NCBI RefSeq assembly: GCF_963855985.1
Contig: NC_087092.1
Coordinates: 14,074,001 to 14,138,000, forward strand
Direction: 5' to 3'
Source of the DNA: Ostrinia nubilalis
Taxonomy: Eukaryota > Arthropoda > Insecta > Lepidoptera > Crambidae
DNA: 64,000 nucleotides
Shown in pieces: positions 10,078 to 20,719 of the stretch. A program made the translations under genes and the position numbers. The notes beneath the pieces are model-generated. The model ran no database searches. It was not told where the DNA came from and saw nothing but the letters and a program-made list of their open reading frames with translations. Positions within the stretch are counted from its first letter, which is position 1, and each line of letters starts with the position of its first letter.

Positions 10078-10630
10078 TGTTAAGAAAAATAGAGATTAAA
10101 TACGATCTAAGCAGGATTATTTTAAGATAGCTTATCAAAAATACTCTTTTACCTACATCAAGTAGTTTGTAAAATTATAAGGGCATGAAAACTTTTTTTA
10201 TGTAATAACATTTGGACAATTTCACGCTAAGTGATTTGTCCAAAGATTTATTCAGGCGCAGTCAGGTAAAATCATTGACAGTCAAAATTTAAATGTACGA
10301 GTCAATACTTATCGAACGCAAATATGTGTTGGGAACAAATATAGTCTGAACTATAGTGAGTAGGTAGAAACTCAGCGATTGCAAATTGCCTACTTCTATT
10401 CCTTTTTGTCCTCTACGTAGAGTCGTACATAAATTGTAATAGAAGTTGCGGGGTTTTCTTCGGGGTTCCTTCACGAAAGCCTTAAGATCTCAGGGTAACC
10501 GAAATAACCAAGTCGGTTGATAACTTTAGACTCCATTTGTGAATAATTGAACCTATGAATTAGAGATCAGAGTGAACGCTTAGAATTGTAAAATACCTAC
10601 CCAAATACTACCTGTTCATAACCAAACTTT
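10078..10630. other. No recognisable gene
   Basis: AT-rich; nothing identifiable on either strand. Confidence 0.45.
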
Positions 10631-10631
10631 A

Positions 10632-10735
10632 AATACCATTTTCATCATCAATCCCTAATTTTTAAGTGACTCCTTGAAAACAAAATTCATGTTATGCGTT
10701 ACTTAAAAATTAAGAATTGATGGTGACAACGGGCA
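10632..10735. mobile_element. MITE with TTTTCATCATCAATCCCTAA ends
   Basis: Left CATCAATCCCTAATTTTTAA and right TTAAAAATTAAGAATTGATG, followed by GGGCAT, are inverted. The same family occurs at 61947-62030. Confidence 0.7.
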
Positions 10736-10796
10736 TCAGTCAGTCTGTTACCTTTTCTTCCTGGAAGCTACGGTGACTACGAAATGTCATTCGTCG

Positions 10797-10862
10797 CGCT
10801 ATGCTACGAGCTACAAGCTAGGTGCTACGAGCTACGTGCTACAGCCTGCGAGTGCTACGGAT
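10797..10862. repeat. CTACG-rich cluster
   Basis: Irregular iterations of GCTACGAGCTAC / GTGCTACG over about 65 bp. Similar CTACG/CGTAG clusters occur at 18470-18515 and 56905-56975. It is not a strict tandem array and has no coding potential. Confidence 0.6.
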
Positions 10863-11573
10863 GCAGCGTGTTGATCGTTTTGGAGAAGAAATTAGTCGTC
10901 TTGGGAAAGCTTTTATAACAGGGTATTAGATTGTTACCTACTTTATATTTTAGTCGAATTTATAAAACAGCAATATCGAGCTTATAACATGTTAATGGTG
11001 AATAAAAAGTTTTTGTACCAATAAAAAAATATGTTTCTGAATAGATTCTGAATTTATGGGACCATTCATTTATATCTATCTATAGTCAAAAACTTTCGGT
11101 AAGTAAATAAATTATTCGGGTAGCATTCGAAAACTGAATAGTAATTAAACCATTCGGTCAATGTGGGCAAAGTTACTTCCTCGTTAATAAAGCTCTCTTT
11201 AATAAATATTTATTACTCGATCGTAGATGAACTCGGTATAGCCATTGTATTATTAATATATCTCCAAGGGATACATGTGGCCAATTCGTAGCTACAGCTA
11301 CAAAGCTATTTATTTTTTTAGCATTTCTAATTTTGTACTTCTATTTTATGAACAGTGAAGTTACGTAATATTTTATGCTAACTGAAGTGATATCAACCCA
11401 CCAAAGGGTTACCTACGTGAGTGCGACAAACGTTACGGCACGAAAGTAGTTAGTCCTATAAATAAAATACCTATGTACCTTCATATGTGAACAATTGGGC
11501 ATGGATGCAGTTCCCAAATAGCGCAAATTATCTTTGTAAAGGACTTTATATTTATGAATGGAAAAGTTATTAC
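10863..11573. other. No recognisable gene
   Basis: AT-rich; nothing identifiable on either strand. Confidence 0.45.
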
Positions 11574-11882
11574 TTTTTTTTTTGGCCTGTATCTCACCTG
11601 ATGGTAAGTGATCAGGCCGAAGGTGGAAGCGAGCTTCACCCGGAATCCTCAACCACGGAGGATCGGCTATCTTACCTCTAACTGTCGGAACACAACAATG
11701 CTGTTTTTAACATTGTTGTTATGGCGACAGACTTAGGTAAGATGGTGGTAGCTAGCCAGGCGGACTTAGAACAAGCCCTACCACCAACCAAACCGAACAG
11801 AAAAATCTGCCCCCACTGGGAATCGAACCCGGGACCTCTGCGTCTGAAGCAGGTGGTCTTACCACTAGACCACAGAGGCGGT
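11574..11882 (-). mobile_element. tRNA-derived SINE
   Basis: On the minus strand the head is tRNA-like: an A-box-like TGGTCTAGTGG (11862-11872) and, about 33 bases downstream, a canonical B box GGTTCGATTCC (11819-11829), the internal promoter of RNA polymerase III. A tRNA-unrelated body follows, then a 3' segment GGCCTGATCACTTACCATCA and an A tail (T run on the plus strand at 11574-11583). The head also contains CCACCTGCTTCAGACGCAG where the anticodon arm would be. Flanking target duplications were not resolved. SINEs carry no protein and depend on a partner LINE. Confidence 0.85.
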
Positions 11883-11885
11883 ATA

Positions 11886-12984
11886 ATTGCGATCGACACT
11901 GCACTTAGATTTTGTATAAATAAATCTACCAATAATGATTCTTAAAAATAACCCTCCTGTCGCGTTCGAGTAAAAATAAATTGCAAAAGCTGTGACATAA
12001 TTATATGGGTAGGTACATACTTATCTGAATAACAGTGGCATTCGCGGGAAAAAGGACCCCATCCAAAACCTTTCCACAAAAAATACTTCAGAGATTGAAA
12101 AAGAGTATTTTAAGATTTTCAGGGACAGAATCTCTATAGCGACAGCTGACGGCGAGAATTTCGTATCATTTACACACAAAAATCGACTCTATCCTGATGG
12201 TGTTTAAGCTCGATTTGTGTAATATTCTTGATAAATGTACTTCCAAACCAGAGATGTCAACAACATTGAACATGTTGCGCTACAAAACCGACAAGCCTCG
12301 TGGAGCGTAATGTTTGCCTAAAATGGGCTAAGTTTTTAAAAAGTTTTCTGGAATTAAAAAAAAAACGTAACCCGAGTTAATATTTTCTCCTTTTGGTCTC
12401 TTTACATCCTGTTTTACAGCTATAACATCGCAAAATATAAGTTAGGTAAGTTTTAAATAACATTGCTTTGTTATTTTATTCCTTAATTAACAATAGGCAG
12501 ACGCCATCTGCTTACTAAGTCAGTTTTTAACAGACGACCACTAATTTATCTTTTAATTAATCTTTCCGTTGATCTTCCTTTTTAAAGGAATATTTCATTT
12601 AAATTCCGGTCTGGGGCGAGCCTAATATTTATGCTTTCTGTATTGTTTGTAAAATAAACAAGATAAGTGCTATTATTGGAGTTGTTTGGAGCCCGCTCCG
12701 TAGATGGTGGATACAAGAAAATTACTTAATATTTATGTTTCAAATTGGCTGTGTTATTTACGTAAGTATCAGAACAATTTGCGTAACCAAGTTCATTTTA
12801 CGTTTGCAAATTGTAAAATTAGTTTTTTCTATTAGTCAACATAAAAATAAACAATAAATGTACACAAACACTTTAACAATTCCTTGTTGCTGAACGCAAA
12901 CTGAGAAAGCCAAAACATAGACACAGAAATAAATAAAACACCTAGTACCTACCTACTTATTCATATTGCTAATGATCTATCTAT
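11886..12984. other. No recognisable gene
   Basis: Contains a short stretch at 11945-11972 (ACCCTCCTGTCGCGTTCGAG) resembling ACCCTCCTGGCGCAGTCGGG at 60999-61018, probably fragments of one dispersed repeat. Otherwise unrecognised. Confidence 0.45.
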
Positions 12985-13254
12985 CTATGTCAGCCTTTGG
13001 GTTCGCCTTCGAACATAGGCCTCCTCTTCAACCCTCCACCGTTTTCTGTCCCTGGCCACACGCATCCAGTTCACTCCAGCCTGCTGCCGGATATCGTCTG
13101 TCCATCGTTTAGGCGGTCTTCCCCTGCCGCGGGTGTTGTTGCGGGGTCTCCACTCCAGGGTCTTTCTGGCCCAGCGATCCTGGTTCATCCGTGCAATGTG
13201 TCCTGCCCATCTCCATTTACGGCTCTCTATCTCTTCCACCACGTCGCTGATCCT
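12985..13254 (-). pseudogene. LINE (RTE-like) reverse transcriptase C-terminal tail
   Basis: The minus-strand frame reads KWRWAGHIARMNQDRW, then LEWRPR, GRGRPPKRWTDDIRQQAG, and ARDRKRWRVEEEAYV, the conserved C-terminal block of lepidopteran endonuclease-reverse transcriptases. About 85 codons remain open; the endonuclease and catalytic reverse transcriptase regions are absent, so it is a 5'-truncated insertion. It belongs to a different subfamily from 1096-1262 (EEEAYVRRR instead of EEAYVQQW). Confidence 0.85.
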
Positions 13255-14070
13255 CGTCTTTTCGTGAAGAGATTGCTAATGATAAATAAATTATTTTTTC
13301 AAATAAATATCGACAGTTGAAAACATTAGTCTATGCATTTTAAAATGCTGTTTTTAAATAACTTAGAGTTATGGAGGTAGAGATAGGGAGGCAATTACGC
13401 AAGACAGCGTAAACGGCATTTACGTGCAAATAGGCTCTCCTTCGTGCTCTAGTATTATTTTTAATAATTCTGGGTGCCTATATTTGCTCGCTTGTTACAG
13501 AGCAATAATTCAAAGATTTAAACCACGCTTTAAAACGTAATTATTATGTTCACTAGTAATAATCCTTGATAATAAAATGATCCTATTATTTCTTTGAAAA
13601 AGATAATTTCTTTTATCACGTTATGTTTTTTGTGGATTCGTTATTTAGGTATATTGATTTGCAAAATTCAGCAAACATATGCATTCTTTGCAACAAAAAG
13701 TGATCTATCATATCATATGTTCCAAGGTACAATCTATCTATAATCTAAATTCATCAACGTTGGTTCAGTAGTTTAGACGAAAAAACATAAGAAACAGTTT
13801 TGCTTTCTCTTTTAAATATAGGTAGGTAACAACATCACAGTATAACACATATTAATGCTGTTAGATTAGAGCGTGTAACCTCATTAATGTCTATTACGGC
13901 TGACTAGGTACTTGGTTGGTAATTGTGTCATGGGAAACATATTAATTATGCTTTGTAAAGTGCTAATACGTACATGCTAATAATTAAATGTCTTTTCCTT
14001 AAATGTTTACATAAAATAAACAAAACATTTTTTTATTAACAAATAGTTTACCATTATTAGGTAAATCTAT
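13255..14070. other. No recognisable gene
   Basis: AT-rich, unrecognised on both strands. Confidence 0.45.
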
Positions 14071-14186
14071 ACTTATAATAAATCTGTAGAGAGGTCAATT
14101 CTGTACATGAAATATATTTTCAAAATAACTATCAGGGGGTGATTAGTGATCGATACTGATGCCAAAAATGCAATCAGTAAAATTTT

Positions 14187-14218
<32 letters not shown>

Positions 14219-14391
14219 TGTTCCTTATAGAAACAAAAACTATTTGACGGATTTTAACGAAACTTGGTACAATTATTCTTCATACTCCTGGGCAGGTTAT
14301 AGTATACTTAGGAATTCTCACGGGAACAGGAATTAGCGGGAAAATCCTTTTGTATGAAAAATCTAAACCGCTTAATTTAGACGCTTGAAAT

Positions 14392-14918
14392 GGCAATGCC
14401 AGATTTTGTATGGAAGGTGGCGTCTTTTTTTTTCACGCGGCCATCGACCAAACTTTGTTTTTCTATTACAAAATAGTGTAATAAACCAAACTTACTATGA
14501 CATGTATACCTCTAAACTCAGTCTGAACTGAGTTACGAGCGTTAGAAGTTTGATGATTTACATACTAGATTTGCTTTTTGCGCGCAAGTTTTGTAAGAAA
14601 GTGCAAGAAAATATTCCGCTATTTTTTTATTGCGCTGATTCTACTCCACACTGATGTCTGGAGCCTTCAATGGATGGTATTGTTTGTTTACACATACAAT
14701 GTCACTATTTTGTTGCAATTTCATACAAAACTTGCGCGCAAAAAGCAAATCTAGTATGTAAAATCATCAAACTTCTAATGCTCGTAACTCAGTTCAGACT
14801 GAGTTTAGAGGTATACATGTCATAGTAAGTTTGGTTTATTACACTATTTTGTAATCAAAAAACAAGGTTTGGTCGATGGCCGCGCGAAAAAAAAAAGACG
14901 CCAATTTCCGGCATTGTC
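14392..14918. repeat. Foldback element with about 185-nt arms
   Basis: The left arm (14392-14600) and right arm (14713-14918) are near-perfect inverted copies. Shared text includes GGCGTCTTTTTTTTT, GGCCATCGACCAAAC, TTACTATGACATGTATACC, CTCAGTCTGAACTGAGTTAC and TTGCGCGCAAG. The loop is about 110 bp. The ends read GGCAATGCC / GGCATTGTC. Target duplication is not clear. Confidence 0.8.
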
Positions 14919-15267
14919 TTTTGGCATGTACAGTGGCGTAGCGTGGCTTTTCGCCGCCCGGGGCCGTCCGGAAATCCGCCGCCCTTTATTTTAATTACAA
15001 ATTTTTTTTTTAAAGTTTAAATATTATATTGAATGGACTTCACGTACACTATTCACCTTATTTGTTGAAAGTCAAAATAAACTACCACGCACTGCTTCAG
15101 AAGGAAAATACATTAAAAAGAAGCAATTGCTTGAAACCCACAGGAAGTTTGATTTTCTTAAATAGCTCAGCTTTATTATGTAATACTAGGTGTATAACAA
15201 TAAACAATAATAACAAGTATTAAAGTATTTATTTGTCAATTGAGAGTAAATATTATCTTAAATTATA

Positions 15268-16370
15268 CAGTGTGAGTCACGTTAAAGTGTACATATGAAA
15301 TTAGGTGAAACTAGACCTATTTTTATCGGCAAAAAAGAGGTCAAATTTTTTTTTTGATTTTTTTAAATTTTTTTATAGAATTTTTTTTTCTTCCAATTAC
15401 TTATTGTATATAAAACGTAATAACTTTTAAACTAAGAGGTATATCCTGATAAAATAAAAATAGTAATAATGCCAAATAACAGACAATACTAAAAAAGTAC
15501 ATAAAATACCCTGAAAATGCCAACAAATAATAAAAAATGATACTTTTTGAAAAAAAAATTCTGCTTTTAAATTCGTGTTTTTTTGGTTATTTGATAAATT
15601 TCTCCAAAAAATGCCCCTATAACAGGTAGTTTTCATTACTTTGTATTATTCTCTATCGTATTACCTTTGTAAAACCAAAAATTGCATATCTCTATCCCAA
15701 CATTTGCTATGATCGTTTGAACAAAGGCCTGCCACAACATTATTCTTCGCTACTGGTAGGGACAATTTTAATTTGAACTAAAATGCTTATTTTACTTCGA
15801 AATCTTTTGTTTTTATTTGAAATATAACTTATGTCTTTATCAAAATTACAAATCTAGAGCTATTTTCAGTTTCGTTGTTAACGAAGCGTTGAATGGCGCG
15901 CCCGGAGAGGCTTATTTCAAACGATCATTGCAAACGTTGTGATAGGGATAGAGACATGTGATTTTTGGTTTTACAAAGGTAATACGATAGAGAATAATAC
16001 AAAGTAATAAAAACCACCTGTTATAGGGGCATTTTTTGGAGAAATTGATCAAATAATCAAAAAAACACGAATTTAAAAGCAGATTTTTTCAAAAAGTATC
16101 ATTTTTTATTATTTGTTGGAATTTTCTGAGTATTTTATGTATTTTTTTAGTATCGCCTGTTATTTAGCATTATTACTGTTTTTATTTTATCAGGATATAC
16201 CTCTTAGTTTAAAAGTTATTACGATTTCTTTACAATAAATAACTGGAAGAAAAAAAATTCTATAAAAAATTAAAAAAAAATCGCAAAAAAATTTTGACCT
16301 CTTTTTTGTCGATAAAAATAGGTCTAGTTTCACCTATTTTCATATGTACACTTTAACGTGACTCACACTG
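15268..16370. mobile_element. 1.1 kb near-palindromic TA-flanked element
   Basis: Arms of about 455 nt (15268-15722 and 15918-16370) are inverted near-copies over their full length. The ends are CAGTGTGAGTCACGTTAAAG and its complement, flanked by TA (15266-15267 and 16371-16372), fitting a Tc1/mariner-type element. Only about 195 bp of unpaired sequence lies between the arms, including a GGCGCGCCCGG patch. Non-coding and very AT-rich. Confidence 0.82.
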
Positions 16371-16453
16371 TAATGTATAGTGCTCATTAAACTTAGAAGG
16401 AATAACATATCTAATGTGCTTAATATTATTAAGGGTTGTACCCTAGCTAACCA

Positions 16454-16761
16454 GCGCCACCATATTTTTTCTTGATTACTTTTGTTATAGACCGAAATTA
16501 AAAAAGTGGTTTGAAAAATGTATAATATGTATCGAAGCTATTTTTTAAAATAATTTGTTTGAATTCATTAGATATTTGCAGCAAGTTACAGATTTAATTA
16601 CTGCTAAAAGTTACCATTTTAGCTAATTTTGAATTTCGAACTTGCAGAATATAATAAATACACGGTTTTAAAAGTAGCTTAGATATGGCTTTAACTATTT
16701 ACAAACCACTTTTTTATTTCGGTTTGTAACAAGAGAAATCACGAAAGATTATCTGTGGCGC
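16454..16761. repeat. Inverted-repeat element inside the hAT-like element
   Basis: GCGCCAC at 16454 and GTGGCGC at 16755 bound a segment whose inner arms match in inverted orientation (GACCGAAATTAAAAAAGTGG against CCACTTTTTTATTTCGGT). Arms are about 60-75 bp. Probably a MITE; duplication not resolved. Confidence 0.6.
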
Positions 16762-17535
16762 AAGTTTTAGAGGGATAAGTAAGCTCCTTAATTATAGTTC
16801 CAAAATACTGGACTGTCCTGTCGATGACATTGACAGTGGGACGCCACCGTCAATACCGGATCGCTGGTTCAGATTTTTGCCATGTTGGAAACCATATAGT
16901 TGAACGATGTTAGCGCCCCCCTGTCATTGAGTTTGGTGGGACAGTTCAGCGTGGGTCATCTATATTTTTGTTACTATTACTTAAAAAAATAGATTAAAAA
17001 TGTACTCTTCGTGCTTTTTTTAAAGCAAAATCTTTTACACAATCGTCGATATCAAATTGTATCTCATTTTCAATTGCCAGTATAGCTAGATTTGTTAGTC
17101 TCAACTTGCAACGTAGACATAGTCAACCTTTTTTTTTTCTTGTTCATGCAATGTTTTTTTTCTTATCCGCCGCCCCCTTTCATATGCCGCCCGGGGCCAT
17201 GGCCCCCCCTGCCCCCCCCAAGCTACGCCACTGGGCATGTAGGTACCTTAGTAAACTTAAAGCTTAGTTACAACATGTAATTCTCGAAATTCCCACGGGA
17301 ACGGGAATTAGCGGGAAAATCCTTTTGTATGAAAAATCTAAACCGCTTAAGTTAGACGCTTGAAAGGCATGTACGTTAATAAACTTAAAGCTTAGTTACA
17401 ACAGGATATTGCAAAATTCCCACGGGAACAGGAGTTAGCGGGAAAAAACATTTGTACGAAAAAATCTAAACCGCGTAAGATAGATGAAAAGGGTAAAACG
17501 GGATCTACGCGTACGAAGTCGCGGGCGGCCGCTAG

Positions 17536-18549
17536 TCAACAATAATCGTACTTTAAAGACTAGACACAGTTTTTTACCTTTGCCACAAATGTATGCAATT
17601 ATTTTTGAATTATTTATTGATGTCAATAATTTAAAAAATTCTGCAGTAAAAAACCGATTCGAATACGTCTGCCTGCAAGCATTTCGAATGTGAACTATTA
17701 TTATTGTTCACAACCTGCTCTGTGCTTACCACCGTCATTGGGCAAAGATAGAAAAGATTGTTGTGACGTTATCAGCTTAGACCGAAGTACACAATGCGAG
17801 TGGGCACAAAAGAGCAGACCCAAATGTATTGTATGTCCCGGGATGTGAGGACTACTGACTAATGTAGGTCATTTATTTACCGCAACAACAGGCTAATGAT
17901 AATTTCTCTTACATTTGAAATGTAAAAATACCCTAAAATCCCCCGATAAACATGAAACGGGCAGTCCAATACCAATAAACGAAGATTTATGGGGTTTTCC
18001 ATTTATTTTCTAATGAGATGTAAAATTGTGTAAATAACCGCTAAATTATTAATGAAGCAGTTTTAGTACTTAACTAGTGCAGATTATAATAATATTAATA
18101 AATCTTTGGACAATTTCACACAGCGCCAGCTAGCCCCAAAGTAAGCAACTTAATGCTTGTGTTATGGGTGCTAGCTTAACGGATATACTACTTATATACT
18201 TTTTTTTTTAATAAAAAGTGCACTCATATTATAAGATTTTTGTTATTTCAACTTGAGAACATAGTCATAAAACCCACTTTGCGAAAAAGTGAGTTGAAAA
18301 ATTAAAAACGTTATATTACTTTTAGAGCGGCGCTTCGTAGCTTAAATTGAGCTTCATACGCAATAATAAAGAAACGTTAATAAAATTTTGAGATTAAGTT
18401 TTTTATTTTACAGTCTGTTTAAATTACTCAGCTACGAGTAAGTAGGTAATGCTTTCGTTTCCCCGATCGTAGAGCGTGCTACGTTGCTACGAAAATCGAC
18501 TACGGCGCTACAAGAAAATAAGTTTGTTATTTATTTTCTTGAGCTTTTA
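17536..18549. other. No recognisable gene
   Basis: Unrecognised; a CTACG-rich patch lies at about 18470-18515. Confidence 0.45.
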
Positions 18550-18700
18550 GCCTAGGCACAGACCACCGATATTTAGTCGGCCGATAGTTGGGCCCGATTC
18601 TAATTTGTATGAAGAATATACTTCCATACATGCCCATACTGATCAACTGCCCGACTAAACTATTGGTCGACGAAAAATCGATGGTCTGCTGCGCCTTGGC
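18550..18700. mobile_element. PIF/Harbinger-type MITE, diverged copy of 8689-8876
   Basis: Flanked by TTA on both sides (18547-18549 and 18701-18703). Interior shares CGGCCGATAGTTG, CGATTCTAATTTGTATGAAG and CTGATCAACTGCCCGACTAA with the copy at 8689. Terminal bases are more diverged. Confidence 0.75.
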
Positions 18701-19534
18701 TTAAACTATTTTTTGCTTTTAATAATGCAAAATATTGCCTATGTTTATGTTTGTCAAAAGCAGTTAAAAGATAAAGGTAAAAAGTTACATAGAAGTCAGA
18801 TTGCTTTTTGCCGATACGAAGAGATGTGAAAGTGAATTAATTTTAAAAACCCGTTAAAAAGAAGAATCAAATGCAATATTCAGATTAATTCTGCAGTTTC
18901 AAAAAGGCCAAAACAAGTTACTAAATGCTCGTCGAACTGGACGCCTGTGACGTCACAAACCCGATAATGCCCGGATCAGCCTTCCTCGTTCCCGGGAACT
19001 TTTTCAAACGCTTTTAGTGTTCGAAGTGACGCGCCAAATCCTATATTTGCCTTTAGTCGACGCTTTATCACTGCTATTTTTAGGATGAACGATTCTGTGG
19101 TTAACTACTTTTTGTTAAGTTTTCACTATATCGTGTTGTTGCGATGACGTAGGTCACGATTTTATAACTATTGCAAGACAAAAATAAACTGAACCAATCA
19201 AAGGTTGGAAATTGAAAGGAGACTTGGTGACCGTATTACAGGTTTACCTACCACAGGCACTAATGAATGATACACAAACTATTATAAATCTAGCTTTTAG
19301 ATGTTGTCTTGTATTAACAATCTTATTATTGTATGGCATCGTATGGTGTCGTTTCGTAATATGGGCTTAAGTATCAATGAGTGGAATTCTCTTACAGCGT
19401 CTGTCTTCCCGCAATCCTGTAATCTGGATGAGTTTAATCGTGAGTATGTAACTGAGTAAGCGTGTGAGTTGGGAATCCCAATTTGTTACCGCGTGAGCTC
19501 TGCGGTAGACTCGCATCTCAATTTCAGTATCACT
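18701..19534. other. No recognisable gene
   Basis: Unrecognised on both strands. Confidence 0.45.
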
Positions 19535-19710
19535 TTAACAATTTAATTATTTATTTATACTTTTTGCACATAATACAGTACAATGCCGGACTTAATGCCA
19601 GGTGGCATTCTCTGCCAGTCAACCACAGATCAATAATATAATAATATTGGCATACACATAACACATGTCAGAGAAAGGAAAAAAGTTTCAGTCCTTAAAA
19701 TAATATCGCC
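19535..19710 (-). repeat. LINE 3' untranslated end (lepidopteran family)
   Basis: The plus strand reads ATTATTTATTTATACTTTTT, GCACATAATACAGTAC, then GCCGGACTTAATGCCA and GGCATTCTCTGCCAGTCAAC. I recognise this as the 3' end of a common lepidopteran LINE inserted in minus orientation. No coding part remains. Confidence 0.5.
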
Positions 19711-20533
19711 TTCACAGGATAAAATCCACGCTAGAGTTTAAATCGTTTCGCAATACGATACTTTTATCCCTCACGAGTGGTAGGTTTTCTATGGGTTTTA
19801 TAGCACTACGAGTGGTAGTCTAAAATCGGGCATCTTGTGGGATCGGTAGGAATGCCGGGATATTAAGTCTGCGGATCTTAGTGCTAATATCGTGTCTTGT
19901 GCCGGATTTCAGTCTGGGCCGCAATTTGGTCGACCCCAGTCCGGCACGCCAAATATCTCGGGTTTAGATCTATCAATAAACATTTGAAATATTAGTTTCA
20001 TAAAGTTATGTCGAATATGATCTTGCTTAATTATAATTATTATTTACTGCCTATTTCAAGTTCTGTTAAAATTTTTACGTTTTATAACATTTTTATGACA
20101 TTACAAGTTCTTATGTTGTTTAGGAATATTCAAATCATTCAATTCTAGAGCCGACTTGATTTTATTTTTTTAATCATTCAGTATTATGGGAATATGATTT
20201 TAATAAATTAAACCACAATGCAAACAAAGTATTTATCTCTGGGTACAAAGCAAATAACATCAAATAGATTAATAATGTAGGTACAAGTAATGTTTGTTTC
20301 TTGATATCGCGTTTGTTACAAACAAATATATCTGTAGCTTCATTTAGCTCGTTCATTTACAATCTGTTTGTCTTCAGCAGAGGTGGGTCCAGACTCCAGG
20401 CTCTTATTTGTGTCTGTGCACTAAAAATAGTTCGCGAGTAAACAGGTCTTATTGTCGCACAGATCAAATGCCAAACGAAGAGTACCCCAAATACGACGAC
20501 TTTTTGTTGACCCCCGACTTTCACGTGTAATAA
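19711..20533. other. No recognisable gene
   Basis: The GC-richer part at 19800-19970 has no recognisable motif. Confidence 0.4.
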
Positions 20534-20719
20534 ACTAGCTGTTCCCGCGACTTCGTACGCGTGAAATAGTTGGAAAATATTTCCTGTTTTTGAAACATTT
20601 TTCTTTACTGCTCCGCCACAGTTGGCTGTAGGTGTATAGCCTAAAACTTTCCTCGATAAATGGGCTATCCAACTCAAAAATATTTTTTCAAATAGGACCA
20701 GCTTTATAATATTAGTAAT
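20534..20719 (-). mobile_element. Short non-autonomous Helitron, minus orientation
   Basis: The plus strand starts ACTAGCTGTTCCCGCGACTT, CGTACGCGTG (the complement of a CTAG-ending Helitron tail) and ends near TTTATAATATTAGTAATAG, the complement of the usual 5' ACTAATATTATAAA start. A 143-codon frame overlapping it on the minus strand is not a gene. Confidence 0.78.

Larger units (their letters stand above)
14931..17233. mobile_element. Non-autonomous hAT-like transposon (2.3 kb)
   Basis: Ends CAGTGGCGTAGC and GCTACGCCACTG are inverted, flanked by a perfect 8-bp duplication GGCATGTA (14923-14930 and 17234-17241). CCGCCCGGGGCC near both ends extends the similarity. The same target, unduplicated, is seen in the related repeat at 6215-6222, confirming the boundaries. 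No transposase frame is present; much of the interior is later insertions (15268-16370 and 16454-16761). Confidence 0.9.
14071..17535 (+). mobile_element. Helitron-like repeat with nested foldback and hAT-like insertions
   Basis: Starts ACTTATAATAAATCTGTAGA as at 4211 and ends GTCGCGGGCGGCCGCTAGT, a CTAG-type Helitron 3' end also seen at 32574. The body carries a (GTCT)n run and three partial copies of a unit with CCACGGGAACAGGAATTAGC and AATCCTTTTGTATG (near 14320, 17290 and 17415). Two insertions separate the first unit from the rest: a foldback element (14392-14918) and a hAT-like element (14931-17233). Without them the repeat would be roughly 0.6 kb. Confidence 0.75.

Noticed and set aside
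11819..11882. Possible tRNA gene on the minus strand
   Set aside because: A and B boxes are present but the acceptor and anticodon stems do not form a normal tRNA, and a SINE body and A tail follow.
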